Positions 35,055 to 43,212 of a stretch of DNA of 64,000 nucleotides are shown piece by piece. The DNA is from Dokdonia sp. Hel_I_53. GTDB lineage: Bacteria; Bacteroidota; Bacteroidia; Flavobacteriales; Flavobacteriaceae. Where the stretch lies: NCBI RefSeq assembly GCF_007827465.1, contig NZ_VISL01000001.1, positions 935,001 through 999,000 of the forward strand, in the 5' to 3' direction. Under the pieces are notes generated by a model that searched no databases, was not told where the DNA came from, and saw nothing but the letters and a program-made list of their open reading frames with translations. Positions within the stretch are counted from its first letter, which is position 1; every line of letters begins with the position of its first letter. Both the position numbers and the translations under genes were made by a program.

Positions 35055-36236
35055 TTAATATTTGAAAGTACCATGATTGCTTTCAATTGTAATTTTTTTA
35101 CCTGAAGAACTAGACGCAACTCTTCCCACTACTTGAGCATCTACATTATATGAATTTGAGATCGCTATGATATCATCTGCAATAGCTTCTGGACAGTAAA
35201 TCTCCATACGGTGTCCCATGTTGAAAACTTGGTACATTTCTTTCCAATCTGTGTTGCTTTCTTTCTGGATAAGTTTAAACAAAGGTGGCGTTTCAAAAAG
35301 ATTGTCTTTTATGATATGCAAGTTCTCTATAAAATGTAAAATCTTGGTTTGAGCTCCCCCACTACAATGTACCATACCGTGAATATCCTTAGCATCATAT
35401 TTAGATAAAATTTCTTTAACAATTGGCGCATACGTTCTTGTGGGAGAAAGCACTAGTTTCCCAGCATCTAAAACGCTTCCCTCTACTTCGTCTGTAAGCT
35501 TTTTTGAACCACTATACACTAATGTTTCTGGTACTTCAGCATCATAACTTTCTGGATATTTTTTTGCTAGGTACTTATCAAAAACATCGTGGCGAGCAGA
35601 TGTTAAGCCATTACTTCCCATACCGCCGTTATATTCAGTCTCATAAGAAGCCTGACCAGAAGAAGACAACCCTACAATGACATCTCCTGGAGCTATATTT
35701 GCATTGTCTATCACGTCTGAGCGTTTGATACGAGCTGTGACAGTAGAATCCACGATAATTGTACGTACTAAGTCTCCTACGTCTGCCGTTTCTCCACCCG
35801 TAGAGTGAATAGTTACACCATAAGATTTCAACTCTGCAAGTAGTTCTTCAGAACCATTAATAATTGCAGAAATAACTTCTCCTGGAATGACATTTTTATT
35901 ACGACCTATTGTTGAAGACAACATGATATGGTCTGTCGCTCCTACACACAACAAGTCATCAATATTCATGATGAGTGCATCTTGAGCAATTCCTTTCCAA
36001 ACAGATAGGTCACCTGTCTCTTTCCAATACATATAAGCCAGCGCAGATTTTGTGCCAGCGCCATCAGCGTGCATCACAAGACAATATTCCTCGTCTCCTG
36101 TAAGTGCATCTGGTACAATTTTGCAAAAAGCCTTTGGAAAAAGGCCCTTATCTACATTTTTGATTGCATTATGTACATCCTCTTTTCCTGCAGAAACACC
36201 TCTTTGCGCATATCTCTTTGAAACTTCTTGGCTCAT
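35055..36236 (-). CDS. purM: Phosphoribosylformylglycinamidine cyclo-ligase (AIR synthetase)
   Basis: This enzyme closes the imidazole ring in purine synthesis, using ATP to turn FGAM into AIR. The 393-residue protein has the PurM/HypE-type N-terminal domain with AGKEDVHNAI, MHADGAGTKSALAY and IAQDALIMNIDDLLCVGA, and a C-terminal domain with GLSSSGQASYE and VQVFNMGHRMEIY-like segments. It is somewhat longer than E. coli PurM (345), as is usual in Bacteroidota. A promoter lies directly upstream, and a 24-bp palindrome lies 115 bp before the start. Confidence 0.9.
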   Translation of the reverse strand: MSQEVSKRYAQRGVSAGKEDVHNAIKNVDKGLFPKAFCKIVPDALTGDEEYCLVMHADGAGTKSALAYMYWKETGDLSVWKGIAQDALIMNIDDLLCVGATDHIMLSSTIGRNKNVIPGEVISAIINGSEELLAELKSYGVTIHSTGGETADVGDLVRTIIVDSTVTARIKRSDVIDNANIAPGDVIVGLSSSGQASYETEYNGGMGSNGLTSARHDVFDKYLAKKYPESYDAEVPETLVYSGSKKLTDEVEGSVLDAGKLVLSPTRTYAPIVKEILSKYDAKDIHGMVHCSGGAQTKILHFIENLHIIKDNLFETPPLFKLIQKESNTDWKEMYQVFNMGHRMEIYCPEAIADDIIAISNSYNVDAQVVGRVASSSSGKKITIESNHGTFKY

Positions 36237-36254
36237 ATCAATATTTTAGTTCTG

Positions 36255-36262
36255 CAAAAATA
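36255..36262 (-). promoter_or_regulatory. TAnnTTTG promoter element for purM
   Basis: TATTTTTG on the minus strand, 18 bp before the start codon. Confidence 0.5.
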
Positions 36263-36350
36263 GGAATTAAATAATGGTACCTAAAGTTCCTGTTTTAGAA
36301 GTTGTAGACTTTATCTAAAGTAAAAATATGGGTATGTTTTATAAGATTTT

Positions 36351-36374
36351 AGTACGCTTTCGCGAAAGCGTACT
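36351..36374. repeat. Dispersed palindrome, copy 17 (24 bp, longest)
   Basis: A perfect 24-bp palindrome; the core is extended by AGTACGC on the left and its complement on the right. It lies between the end of the curli operon (stop at 36385) and purM. Confidence 0.92.
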
Positions 36375-36384
36375 CGTAATACTC

Positions 36385-37899
36385 TTATTCCCAATCTGGC
36401 ATAAGAGCCGCCGTAAAAAGTTCATTATCATCATCGTCCTCTCCTATTACAACACTAAAAATACTCGGTATAGCTCCTTGATTGTTTAGTACACGTGTGA
36501 GGATTAATCTCCCTTCATCTGGTGAGTAGCTTGGAAACAAATCATTTTCACCTGAGACTACTTCTGTTTCTACTAAGGTAGCTATTCCAGTACTTACGTC
36601 ATATTGATAAATTCTACTATTGAATATTCTATAATTAGAATTTTCCGAACCACTGATATCTCTAGCGTATAAAATCCTATCAAGATTTGCACTCACATCT
36701 ATTCCAGATACTGCTCCTGAAAGATTTTCTAAGACGGTAAATAGTGTTTGTCCCGACGTTAACGAAATTGCAAATATGCGAGCATTATAACCATCTACGT
36801 CATTTGTTTTTAGAATTACTGTATCTGTATTTAGTGAAGAAACAGCGATGTCTGATATTAAAGATCCATCAGTTGTTTGATAAATTTGAACCAGCCCACT
36901 ACCATCATTATTAATGGCATAAAGCTTGTCAAAATTAGGGTAGTAAAAGCGTTGCCCACTTTCTGCCCATGTAAATTGAATGCTTTCTTGACGAAATCCT
37001 GTAACGGGCACAGATGATGTGATTTGTTGCTCATCTGATCCAGACAAGTTCATTGTAAAAATTTGATTTTCACCCGCTATTGTTCTTAGAAAAGCAATTT
37101 TGGAGACATCATTATTTCGCTTTGGCCTAAAACTATTTTTAGATTCATCTGTAAGCTGGAGAACATTTGCATCTACTCCTTCATTAGTATCTTCAGACTC
37201 GTCTCCAGAAAATATTACGCTATTACCATTTATTCTTTTGATAAATAAAAATGGATTATTTTCTGCAGCAAATGTTGTAAATGAACTAACTTGGGAGCTT
37301 ACAGGTTCATTGAGCTCATCCTTAGCAATTACCTGCCAGAAATAATTTGTAGCAAGCACTAAATTATTTACTGTATAGGTTGTATCTGAGACAATTGTAA
37401 ATTCTTCTGTTTCATTTGTAGATCCATTTCTTAGCTCTAATACATAGGTAAGATCATCATCATCTGGATCTACAGAATCCCAAGCAAACTCTACCTCAAG
37501 AAGCACATTTGTAGCACCATCTTCTGGGTAAATAAGTTCTGGAGAAGAAGGGGCTTGATTATCTGTTTCAGAAAGTCTCATTTCTATAGCCACATCAGAA
37601 GTTATATCTTCTAAAACCTCTACACCTTCAAATGCCGTTGTATAACTATCAAGCTCTGCTTCCACAGAATAACTATCAACTAACACATTAGAAATCTCAA
37701 ATCGCCCTTCACTATCTGTAAAAACAGTGTTACTAGCAGGACTAGTGGTAATCTTGACATTGCTTAATGGCTCGTCAGTGGTCTCTGCCGTAACAGTACC
37801 AGCGATACTTCCGAAAGTATCAGCCTCTATCCTATCTTCAGAACATCCCGAAATTATTAACATTACTAATCCCAGAAAAAAAAATTTATAATTATTCAT
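36385..37899 (-). CDS. Lipoprotein with regulatory-like, Fn3 and TolB/PD40-like domains, in curli operon
   Basis: This 504-residue lipoprotein (lipobox SGC at about 19) contains a carboxypeptidase-regulatory-like domain (GSIAGTVTAETTDEPLSNVKI, about 30-110), an Fn3 domain (PSSPELIYPEDGATNVLLEVEFAWDSV to about 210), and a beta-propeller-like region of WD40/TolB repeats (about 215-500: ISKIAFLRTI, LDRILYARDI, YSPDEGRLIL). It is the last gene of the curli-like operon, 11 bp after csgG. Its likely place is the outer-membrane surface. No role in curli is established; binding fibre or secretion channel is inference from position. Confidence 0.75.
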   Translation of the reverse strand: MNNYKFFFLGLVMLIISGCSEDRIEADTFGSIAGTVTAETTDEPLSNVKITTSPASNTVFTDSEGRFEISNVLVDSYSVEAELDSYTTAFEGVEVLEDITSDVAIEMRLSETDNQAPSSPELIYPEDGATNVLLEVEFAWDSVDPDDDDLTYVLELRNGSTNETEEFTIVSDTTYTVNNLVLATNYFWQVIAKDELNEPVSSQVSSFTTFAAENNPFLFIKRINGNSVIFSGDESEDTNEGVDANVLQLTDESKNSFRPKRNNDVSKIAFLRTIAGENQIFTMNLSGSDEQQITSSVPVTGFRQESIQFTWAESGQRFYYPNFDKLYAINNDGSGLVQIYQTTDGSLISDIAVSSLNTDTVILKTNDVDGYNARIFAISLTSGQTLFTVLENLSGAVSGIDVSANLDRILYARDISGSENSNYRIFNSRIYQYDVSTGIATLVETEVVSGENDLFPSYSPDEGRLILTRVLNNQGAIPSIFSVVIGEDDDDNELFTAALMPDWE

Positions 37900-37910
37900 T
37901 ATGTTCTTTT

Positions 37911-39326
37911 TTAATTATTTTCTTGTTTCAGTTTTTTCTTCTTTGATTTAAAGTTTAGTCCATATCTCAAACCAAAACCAAAATTGTAATAAAAATCATT
38001 ACGTCTTCCTTGATCAATAAAGTCTATATTATCGTTTAAAAGAATATTATGCTCAGCAAAAGCTGTAAAGCTCAACTTAGGAGAAAATTTATATTGTAGT
38101 CCTACGCCATATTGAAGTTTAGGAAATGTCATCCCAAAGCCTAATCCGTCATCTGGATGATCAATTAAGTCAACTACCATACCTGGTCCTCCAAAAATAT
38201 AAGGACCAAAATCATCTTTCGGTAACAAGAAAATACGAGCATTTAAATCAACGCTTCCCATTATATTGGAATAAGAATCTCCATTATTTAATTGAAAAAC
38301 ACTCCCTGACAGGCCAAGAGTAAACTTACCTGCAAGTTGCTGCTCAATAGATAACTTGTTCATAAAACCAGGTTTTTGAGGAGTGAGGTCCCCGTCGATT
38401 AGATTTACTCCGCCACTCAAAGTGATATGGGTCTTGGAAGTATTCTCAACATATAACCGATTGTAGAGACCTTGACCCTGTTCGAGCTCTTTTTCTTTAA
38501 GATAATTTGTAACTAATTGTTCGTTTACTTCATTACCCTCCTTTGCGCCCCAATATTTATCAATAATCCCTTCCATAATCAAATCATGAACTGCTCTTTC
38601 TATAGCATCTTTAACTGCAATTTGTACAGGTTCATTTTGAGTGATTCCAGTCTCTGCCTCCAGAAGTCGTTGGAATTTTACAAACCTAAAAAAGCTCGCG
38701 TCTAGCGCCTGTGATAAAATTGTTTTTGAAACATAAACCGTTTTTAGGATCTCACCATTGCTTGTCGACACAGCTCTTAAATACACAGTAATTCTGTCTT
38801 GGCGATATTTTGCAGATCCACCTACGCCAAAATAGCGCACCCCTAGTCCTCCCGTAACTATATTCGTATCATATGATACAATTCCTCCTTCTAGTATTAG
38901 ACCCGCATAAAGTAATGGTGGTAATGGAGGTTCATTGGGATTCAAATTTTTTATATATTCCTGCTTTGTATTACGTATGATATTACGCTCAGTAGACAAG
39001 TTGCTTAAATTCTCTCTCTCAATAGGCCTAAACCAACCTGAATCTTCTAGTGCTTTTATGAGAATGGTAGTTCCTCCTTGTGTCACTGCAGTACTAAAAG
39101 TACTCCCTCCTTCAATAGCTTTGAACTGACCTGTTTGATCGCTAAAATTATAAACAGCTACCTCAACTGGAGCAGAGGCCTCAGGTAAGTCAAGTAACTT
39201 TGTGGTACTTTTTGAATATTCGCCAACTCTTGCTGGACTTTGATCAAACTTTTGATTAAAATATGCCCCACATGAAGACAGCAATAGGAAGCTGGCCATT
39301 AAGGATAACCTTAGAAAAACTCTCAT
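37911..39326 (-). CDS. csgG: CsgG-type curli secretion channel with C-terminal barrel-like extension
   Basis: CsgG forms the outer-membrane lipoprotein channel that secretes curlin subunits. The ATG at 39326 gives a clean lipoprotein signal (MRVFLRLSLMASFLLLSSC) and leaves a 10-bp gap after csgF; an upstream ATG would overlap csgF. The CsgG core (about 30-270) shows VAVYNFSDQTGQFK, TTILIKALEDSGWFRPIEREN, and AGLILEGGIVSYDTN with GVGGSAKYRQDRITVYLRAVSTSNGEI. Residues about 300-471 add beta-strand pairs like an OmpA-type barrel (GLSGSVFQLNNGDSYSNIMG, FGFGLRYGL). E. coli CsgG has only about 277 residues. Confidence 0.9.
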   Translation of the reverse strand: MRVFLRLSLMASFLLLSSCGAYFNQKFDQSPARVGEYSKSTTKLLDLPEASAPVEVAVYNFSDQTGQFKAIEGGSTFSTAVTQGGTTILIKALEDSGWFRPIERENLSNLSTERNIIRNTKQEYIKNLNPNEPPLPPLLYAGLILEGGIVSYDTNIVTGGLGVRYFGVGGSAKYRQDRITVYLRAVSTSNGEILKTVYVSKTILSQALDASFFRFVKFQRLLEAETGITQNEPVQIAVKDAIERAVHDLIMEGIIDKYWGAKEGNEVNEQLVTNYLKEKELEQGQGLYNRLYVENTSKTHITLSGGVNLIDGDLTPQKPGFMNKLSIEQQLAGKFTLGLSGSVFQLNNGDSYSNIMGSVDLNARIFLLPKDDFGPYIFGGPGMVVDLIDHPDDGLGFGMTFPKLQYGVGLQYKFSPKLSFTAFAEHNILLNDNIDFIDQGRRNDFYYNFGFGLRYGLNFKSKKKKLKQENN

Positions 39327-39336
39327 AAAAATTGGA

Positions 39337-39747
39337 TTAATTCGAATTAGGAACAACGATCTGCGTTTCTTCGCCATTATTAGTATCTAGAATATTAATG
39401 ACTAAACCTTCAAAGGTTTCAAAAACCTCAACATTAAGAGAACCGAATGTGAATATGCCTTCTTCTGTGATATTTAAGGCATTTAATTGCGCTTGACTTA
39501 GCTGGCTCTCAATCGCATTGAGTAAGTTTCTATTAAGTTCTTGACCAAATTGCTCTAGTTCTGATAAACCCTCTTGTTTACTGACAGGGGCAGTAAGGCT
39601 GTTTTGAACATTAACAGATGTAATGATTTGTTGATAATTAAAGGTATCTCCGCCAAAAAATGGACTAATAGGTTTGTAGGAAAATTGTTGCGCTTTCGCG
39701 AAAGCGGAAACTCCAAAAACAAATACTAAGAAAATTAATTTTCTCAT
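39337..39747 (-). CDS. csgF: CsgF-type curli assembly factor
   Basis: CsgF is a surface protein that couples the CsgG pore to the nucleator. The 136-residue precursor has a signal peptide ending in AFAKAQ, whose codons are a palindrome copy. The mature start QFSYKPISPFFGGDTFNYQ keeps the conserved pattern (SP-FGG--FN) by which CsgF inserts into the CsgG constriction. The downstream helix SELEQFGQELNRNLLNAIES and a beta-sheet tail agree with the family. It lies between csgE and csgG. Confidence 0.9.
   Translation of the reverse strand: MRKLIFLVFVFGVSAFAKAQQFSYKPISPFFGGDTFNYQQIITSVNVQNSLTAPVSKQEGLSELEQFGQELNRNLLNAIESQLSQAQLNALNITEEGIFTFGSLNVEVFETFEGLVINILDTNNGEETQIVVPNSN
39691..39706. repeat. 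Dispersed palindrome, copy 18 (16 bp)
   Basis: CGCTTTCGCGAAAGCG at the csgF signal-peptide cleavage site, read as AFAKA. Confidence 0.9.
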
Positions 39748-39748
39748 A

Positions 39749-40513
39749 TCAATACTGTATAAGTTGTTTATTTTGCTGTGCTAATAATTGTAACTGTTGT
39801 ACTAATCTCCCTATAGCCGCCTCTGCTTGTTTCTCTAAAAATTTTCGCTGAGGTTGAGAGAAAAATTGCCAGATTAATGTATTATCCAGCTTTACTGTTA
39901 TAAGTGTTGTTCGAGACCTTCCAGGAACTTCTTCTATAAGTATGTTTTTAGGAGACTTTATCGATTTATTAAAATAAAGCGTGTAAAAATACCTGTGAAA
40001 ATCTCTACCTGCTTTAGTAATAGTTTTTTGCAGAACCAACCCCTCCATAATAAATCCATCTTGAGGTTTTGATTGGTCATTTGAATAGAAAGCAGCTGGT
40101 CTTTCTATAAATTGTGTAATATCAGAAAGACTTCCTTCCTCTAAAACAATTCTGTCTTTGCCTAATGGTTTCCCATCTTTATCATAAATAAGTAGCGCTA
40201 GTGTTGTTTTATTTGTTACCGAATTTCCCAGAACTAATGTTTGTAATACTTTTTTCTCATACGCTTTTAATGTAAATCTCTGTTTATCATTATCTTTCTT
40301 AACAGTACCATCCTCCTGCGTTTTAAAGATTAAAAAATCATACTCGAGTACTAAATCTACAGGGGTCTTATTTTCTGCAAGTGCAAAAAACTTCAAAAAC
40401 TCACTATTCCTCTCGATCCTTACGGATGCAGCTACTTCTTTATTAAAATACTGTGCCTGCATCCCTAAAGAGAAAAAGAATATTATGAAGCTTATTTTTC
40501 CTGTGTAATTCAA
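39749..40513 (-). CDS. csgE: CsgE-type curli chaperone with CsgH-like N-terminal half
   Basis: CsgE caps the periplasmic side of the CsgG pore and gates subunits. This 254-residue precursor is about twice the usual length (E. coli CsgE is 129). After a signal peptide (to about 20), residues 24-125 form an Ig-like strand pattern (VAASVRIERNSEFLKFFAL, LVLEYDFLIFK, LKAYEKKVLQTLVLG, LALLIYDKDGKPLG) like the alphaproteobacterial amyloid inhibitor CsgH. Residues 153-240 are the CsgE domain (GLVLQKTITKAGRDFHRYFY, NILIEEVPGRSRTT). It is followed by csgF after one base. The CsgH resemblance is inference. Confidence 0.85.
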   Translation of the reverse strand: MNYTGKISFIIFFFSLGMQAQYFNKEVAASVRIERNSEFLKFFALAENKTPVDLVLEYDFLIFKTQEDGTVKKDNDKQRFTLKAYEKKVLQTLVLGNSVTNKTTLALLIYDKDGKPLGKDRIVLEEGSLSDITQFIERPAAFYSNDQSKPQDGFIMEGLVLQKTITKAGRDFHRYFYTLYFNKSIKSPKNILIEEVPGRSRTTLITVKLDNTLIWQFFSQPQRKFLEKQAEAAIGRLVQQLQLLAQQNKQLIQY

Positions 40514-40527
40514 AATATTACTTATGA

Positions 40528-41082
40528 TTAATTATCTGGATTTCCGTACGTTTTACTTCTTATAATTAGTGAAGGAGAGGCCTGGGTTTGTACAAATTGT
40601 AATGACTCTGTTAAGCTATTAGAACCTAATCTTTGAAAATTCAAGTCATTTCCTTGCTGCTCTAGATCTAAAGAAATATCGGCAAATTCATTGTTTATGA
40701 TATCAAATACGGTATTCCTATTACCTTTTTGTTGAATCTCTGTAATTACCGTTTTTACAACATAGTCCAATCCTGCAAAATTTTGATCTCCATCCTGAAC
40801 TAATTTTATTTCACTTGCTTCACTTTTGACATTGATGGCTGCTGCATTTAACTCACCTATTTGCGTGATAAAAACGCTATTACCCTCGATAGTCTCATTT
40901 CTCAGATTTTTTTGAGTTTTTATACCAAAGTCAGATAGGTTAGCATATTGTAAGATATTCTTCTGAATAAGTTCTTGATTAGAAAGCTCTGTGTCTTCAT
41001 CAGTATCACTACTGTAGGTTTGCGCAGTAGTTACACTGAAGCCTACAAATAGATACATTATTAATACGATATAATTTTTCAT
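40528..41082 (-). CDS. csgB: CsgB-like minor curlin / nucleator candidate
   Basis: This 184-residue exported protein (signal MKNYIVLIMYLFVGFSVTTA) has imperfect curlin repeats in its second half: FITQIGELNAAAIN, KLVQDGDQN, TEIQQKGNRNTVFDI and LDLEQQGNDLN. It has fewer and less regular repeats than the upstream csgA-like protein. The ATG at 41082 is chosen for the signal peptide; an upstream ATG at 41109 falls in the hairpin region. Its position between the major subunit and csgE suggests the nucleator role of CsgB. The symbol is by function and position, not by close identity. Confidence 0.75.
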   Translation of the reverse strand: MKNYIVLIMYLFVGFSVTTAQTYSSDTDEDTELSNQELIQKNILQYANLSDFGIKTQKNLRNETIEGNSVFITQIGELNAAAINVKSEASEIKLVQDGDQNFAGLDYVVKTVITEIQQKGNRNTVFDIINNEFADISLDLEQQGNDLNFQRLGSNSLTESLQFVQTQASPSLIIRSKTYGNPDN

Positions 41083-41113
41083 GTTATTTTTAAAATCAAA
41101 TTGTTTCATATTT

Positions 41114-41157
41114 CAAAAACATTGGACATACTTGTATTAAGTATGTCCAAGTTTTTG
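41114..41157 (-). promoter_or_regulatory. Strong intercistronic hairpin between csgA-like and csgB-like genes
   Basis: A perfect 12-bp stem (TTGGACATACTT with its complement, loop GTATT) is extended by a 7-bp CAAAAAC/GTTTTTG stem with one bulged base. On the minus-strand RNA a TGTTTTTG run forms the 3' side. It probably lowers readthrough into, or stabilises transcript ahead of, the nucleator and secretion genes. Confidence 0.65.
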
Positions 41158-41163
41158 AGAATC

Positions 41164-41191
41164 CTGCTATTGATTTAACTCAATAATGCAG
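41164..41191 (-). promoter_or_regulatory. Second hairpin after the csgA-like stop codon
   Basis: CTGC-TATTGA and TCAATA-GCAG arms with a 2-base bulge and a 6-base loop, 12 bp after the curlin stop. It is a likely 3' stabilising structure for the abundant subunit message. Confidence 0.5.
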
Positions 41192-41202
41192 TAAACCTTT
41201 TA

Positions 41203-42744
41203 TTAAAGTCCAGAACCTGAACGAGCACTTTGAGGTGCCTGTAAAGCCATTCTAGAAACCATATTAGCAGTCTGAGATGTTCCTATAGCAGGAAGAATCC
41301 CTGAGAATCCAGTAGTTTGGAAAACATCAAGCGTATTTCCTCCATCAGGAAGTCCACCAGGAACATTTTGCTCTGCTTTCCAGCTTTGTCCTATGTCGCC
41401 ATCTTGACGCACAACAATTGTATTCATATCTCCTCTTTGTGCAGTTTCTAATGCATTAAAAAATCCTGTTTGATGAGCATCTACTATGTGATCTCTACCT
41501 CTTTGAGTAGAAACGGCGTAGTTATCATCCCCATCTTGAAGTACTGTAATGTCATTACGACGTCCATTTTGTCCTGTTGCTACGTAGTTATCATCTCCCA
41601 TTTGAGTTTGTTCGACAGAATTACCACGTCCTGTTGGAGACCCAAAAATGTTTTGAAACGCATACGCTTCGTTACCTTCTCCATCTTGAACCTGCTTAGA
41701 GTAATCGCCATTAGCCGCGCTATTGCCGTCACCAAATTGATGCGTCTCTGCTAAGTTGCTATGACCGGACTGAACTTGAATAGCCTCACTATAACTAGAA
41801 ACTTGACTCTCGATACCATTAGAAATATTATCCACCGCATTAACCGCTGCAAATTGAGCTGCTGTGTTTGCATCATCTAGAAGGATATTACTCCCTTGAT
41901 TAACTAAAGCTTCATTTCCTAACACATTATCTGAAGTGGTTTGAGTTTGATCAGACTTGTTATTATTTCCTTCTTGAAATAATCTAGCATAGTTACGGCC
42001 AGAAGTTCCATCAGAAAGCTGTTTTATAAGCCCTTCATTGTCACTACCTAATTGCTCAGAGAGTGCTTCTTGACCTAAACTGTTTTCAGGATCTGCTTGT
42101 TGCTTAATCTCTACAGTGTTCCCAGTACCACTCTGTAGTGCGAGTGCATCACTATTGTCCCAAGTTTGTAGGATTCTAGCAGAGTTTTCATTTCCTCTTT
42201 GATCAATACCTGCATAGTTGTTCTCAGCATTCTCTGCTGTTCCTTGCTGAATATCTGCAGAGTTACCCATTGAACCAGCAGCTCCAGTATTCTCTTGATA
42301 CACCTGAGCATCGTTATAATCGCCTTGCTGTTCTATACGACCATCATTGTTGTCTCCAAACTGGTTTGACTGTGCATCATTATCAATAGCACTTACAAAA
42401 AAGCCACCATTATTAGTGTCTCCTGTTTGACGCATTGATACTAAGTTTCCATCTCCATCTTGTGTTGCATACATGGAATTAAGATCACCAGCCTGGCGAG
42501 CTCTTACAAGATTGTTATTTCCATTTTGTGTTGAATACCCTGTATTAGGACCAGGAATAGGAGCTAATAAAGAAGGTGCTAGAGCATCTGCTGTTTCTAT
42601 AGTTGATGCATCAATCGTTGGGAATCCTGCAGTTACAAGAACTGGTGTGTCTACAAAATTTGCTTCAGAACCTTCTGAAGTTGTTTGACCTAGGGCAACT
42701 CCCCCTAACATGAGTGCCGCAGCACCAAATAATAATTTTTTCAT
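41203..42744 (-). CDS. csgA: CsgA-like major curlin with 18 QxGxxN repeats
   Basis: This 513-residue exported, acidic protein has a signal peptide (MKKLLFGAAALMLGGVALGQ) and a spacer of about 45 residues. From about residue 69, the region contains 18 exact QxGxxN motifs (QNGNNN, QAGDLN, QDGDGN and so on) plus several degenerate ones. Strand-turn-strand curlin repeats of this kind stack into a cross-beta amyloid fibre. E. coli CsgA has five repeats and about 151 residues; long multi-repeat forms are known in other phyla. It is the first gene of the operon, so is likely the major subunit. Confidence 0.9.
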   Translation of the reverse strand: MKKLLFGAAALMLGGVALGQTTSEGSEANFVDTPVLVTAGFPTIDASTIETADALAPSLLAPIPGPNTGYSTQNGNNNLVRARQAGDLNSMYATQDGDGNLVSMRQTGDTNNGGFFVSAIDNDAQSNQFGDNNDGRIEQQGDYNDAQVYQENTGAAGSMGNSADIQQGTAENAENNYAGIDQRGNENSARILQTWDNSDALALQSGTGNTVEIKQQADPENSLGQEALSEQLGSDNEGLIKQLSDGTSGRNYARLFQEGNNNKSDQTQTTSDNVLGNEALVNQGSNILLDDANTAAQFAAVNAVDNISNGIESQVSSYSEAIQVQSGHSNLAETHQFGDGNSAANGDYSKQVQDGEGNEAYAFQNIFGSPTGRGNSVEQTQMGDDNYVATGQNGRRNDITVLQDGDDNYAVSTQRGRDHIVDAHQTGFFNALETAQRGDMNTIVVRQDGDIGQSWKAEQNVPGGLPDGGNTLDVFQTTGFSGILPAIGTSQTANMVSRMALQAPQSARSGSGL

Positions 42745-43212
42745 AATAAAAAGTTTAATTAATAATTAAGTATATAAATGGTTAATAAATACGTGTTTAT
42801 AAAACTCAACAGTACATAGTCTTAAATTACTGTGTGTCTTTAATTATTTTAATTATAATGGGGGAGAAATACTATTACAAGAGGGAGGAATAATTTGTAA
42901 TATGACAGCTAAATTAAGATAAAACCGCTATGAGTCAGTTTGTTAAATAAATTTTTCGATGAACGGAAAGTCGGAAAATTTGGAAATTTGAAAAAAACCT
43001 TATTTTTCAAGGCTTGCGGGCTGAGGGGCATTTGCCCTGTTTTAAGATAGTTTTAATATCCTAAAGAAATTTCTTACGCTATTTTCATAATTTTTTATAA
43101 ATCGAAAAGACAGTTGATTGGAAATTATTTAATTATTTAACATAAACGCCTGTAAATCAATTTTTTAAATTTTAAACGTCTCTCAACAATTTATAGATAA
43201 GGGCTCTTTCAA
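42745..43212. other. 468-bp region upstream of the curli operon
   Basis: The region lies between the type III glutamine synthetase stop and the csgA-like start, both on the minus strand, so it holds the curli promoter and long leader. It contains a candidate terminator (42991-43012) and a GC-rich hairpin (AGGGGCA/TGCCCT, about 43024-43038). No ORF of useful size was found. Several AT-rich stretches near 42765-42860 may hold the promoter but no clear TAnnTTTG stands out. Confidence 0.5.
42991..43012 (-). terminator. Possible weak terminator or attenuator after the type III glutamine synthetase gene
   Basis: On the minus strand, AAGCCTT pairs with AAGGTT (one bulge) and is followed by seven T residues (42991-42997). 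It is about 200 bp past the glutamine synthetase stop, ahead of csgA. Confidence 0.4.

Noticed and set aside
39327..39377. Upstream in-frame start of csgG overlapping csgF
   Set aside because: It adds a basic stretch before a normal lipoprotein signal; the start at 39326 leaves a regular 10-bp gap.
41470..41754. Open frame of 94 codons on the plus strand within the curlin gene
   Set aside because: It is antisense to the repeat region and has no recognisable domain or ribosome-binding context.
41203..42744. Regularly spaced short DNA repeats resembling a CRISPR array
   Set aside because: The periodicity follows codons of the curlin QxGxxN repeats; the DNA repeats are not identical and there are no spacers or cas genes.
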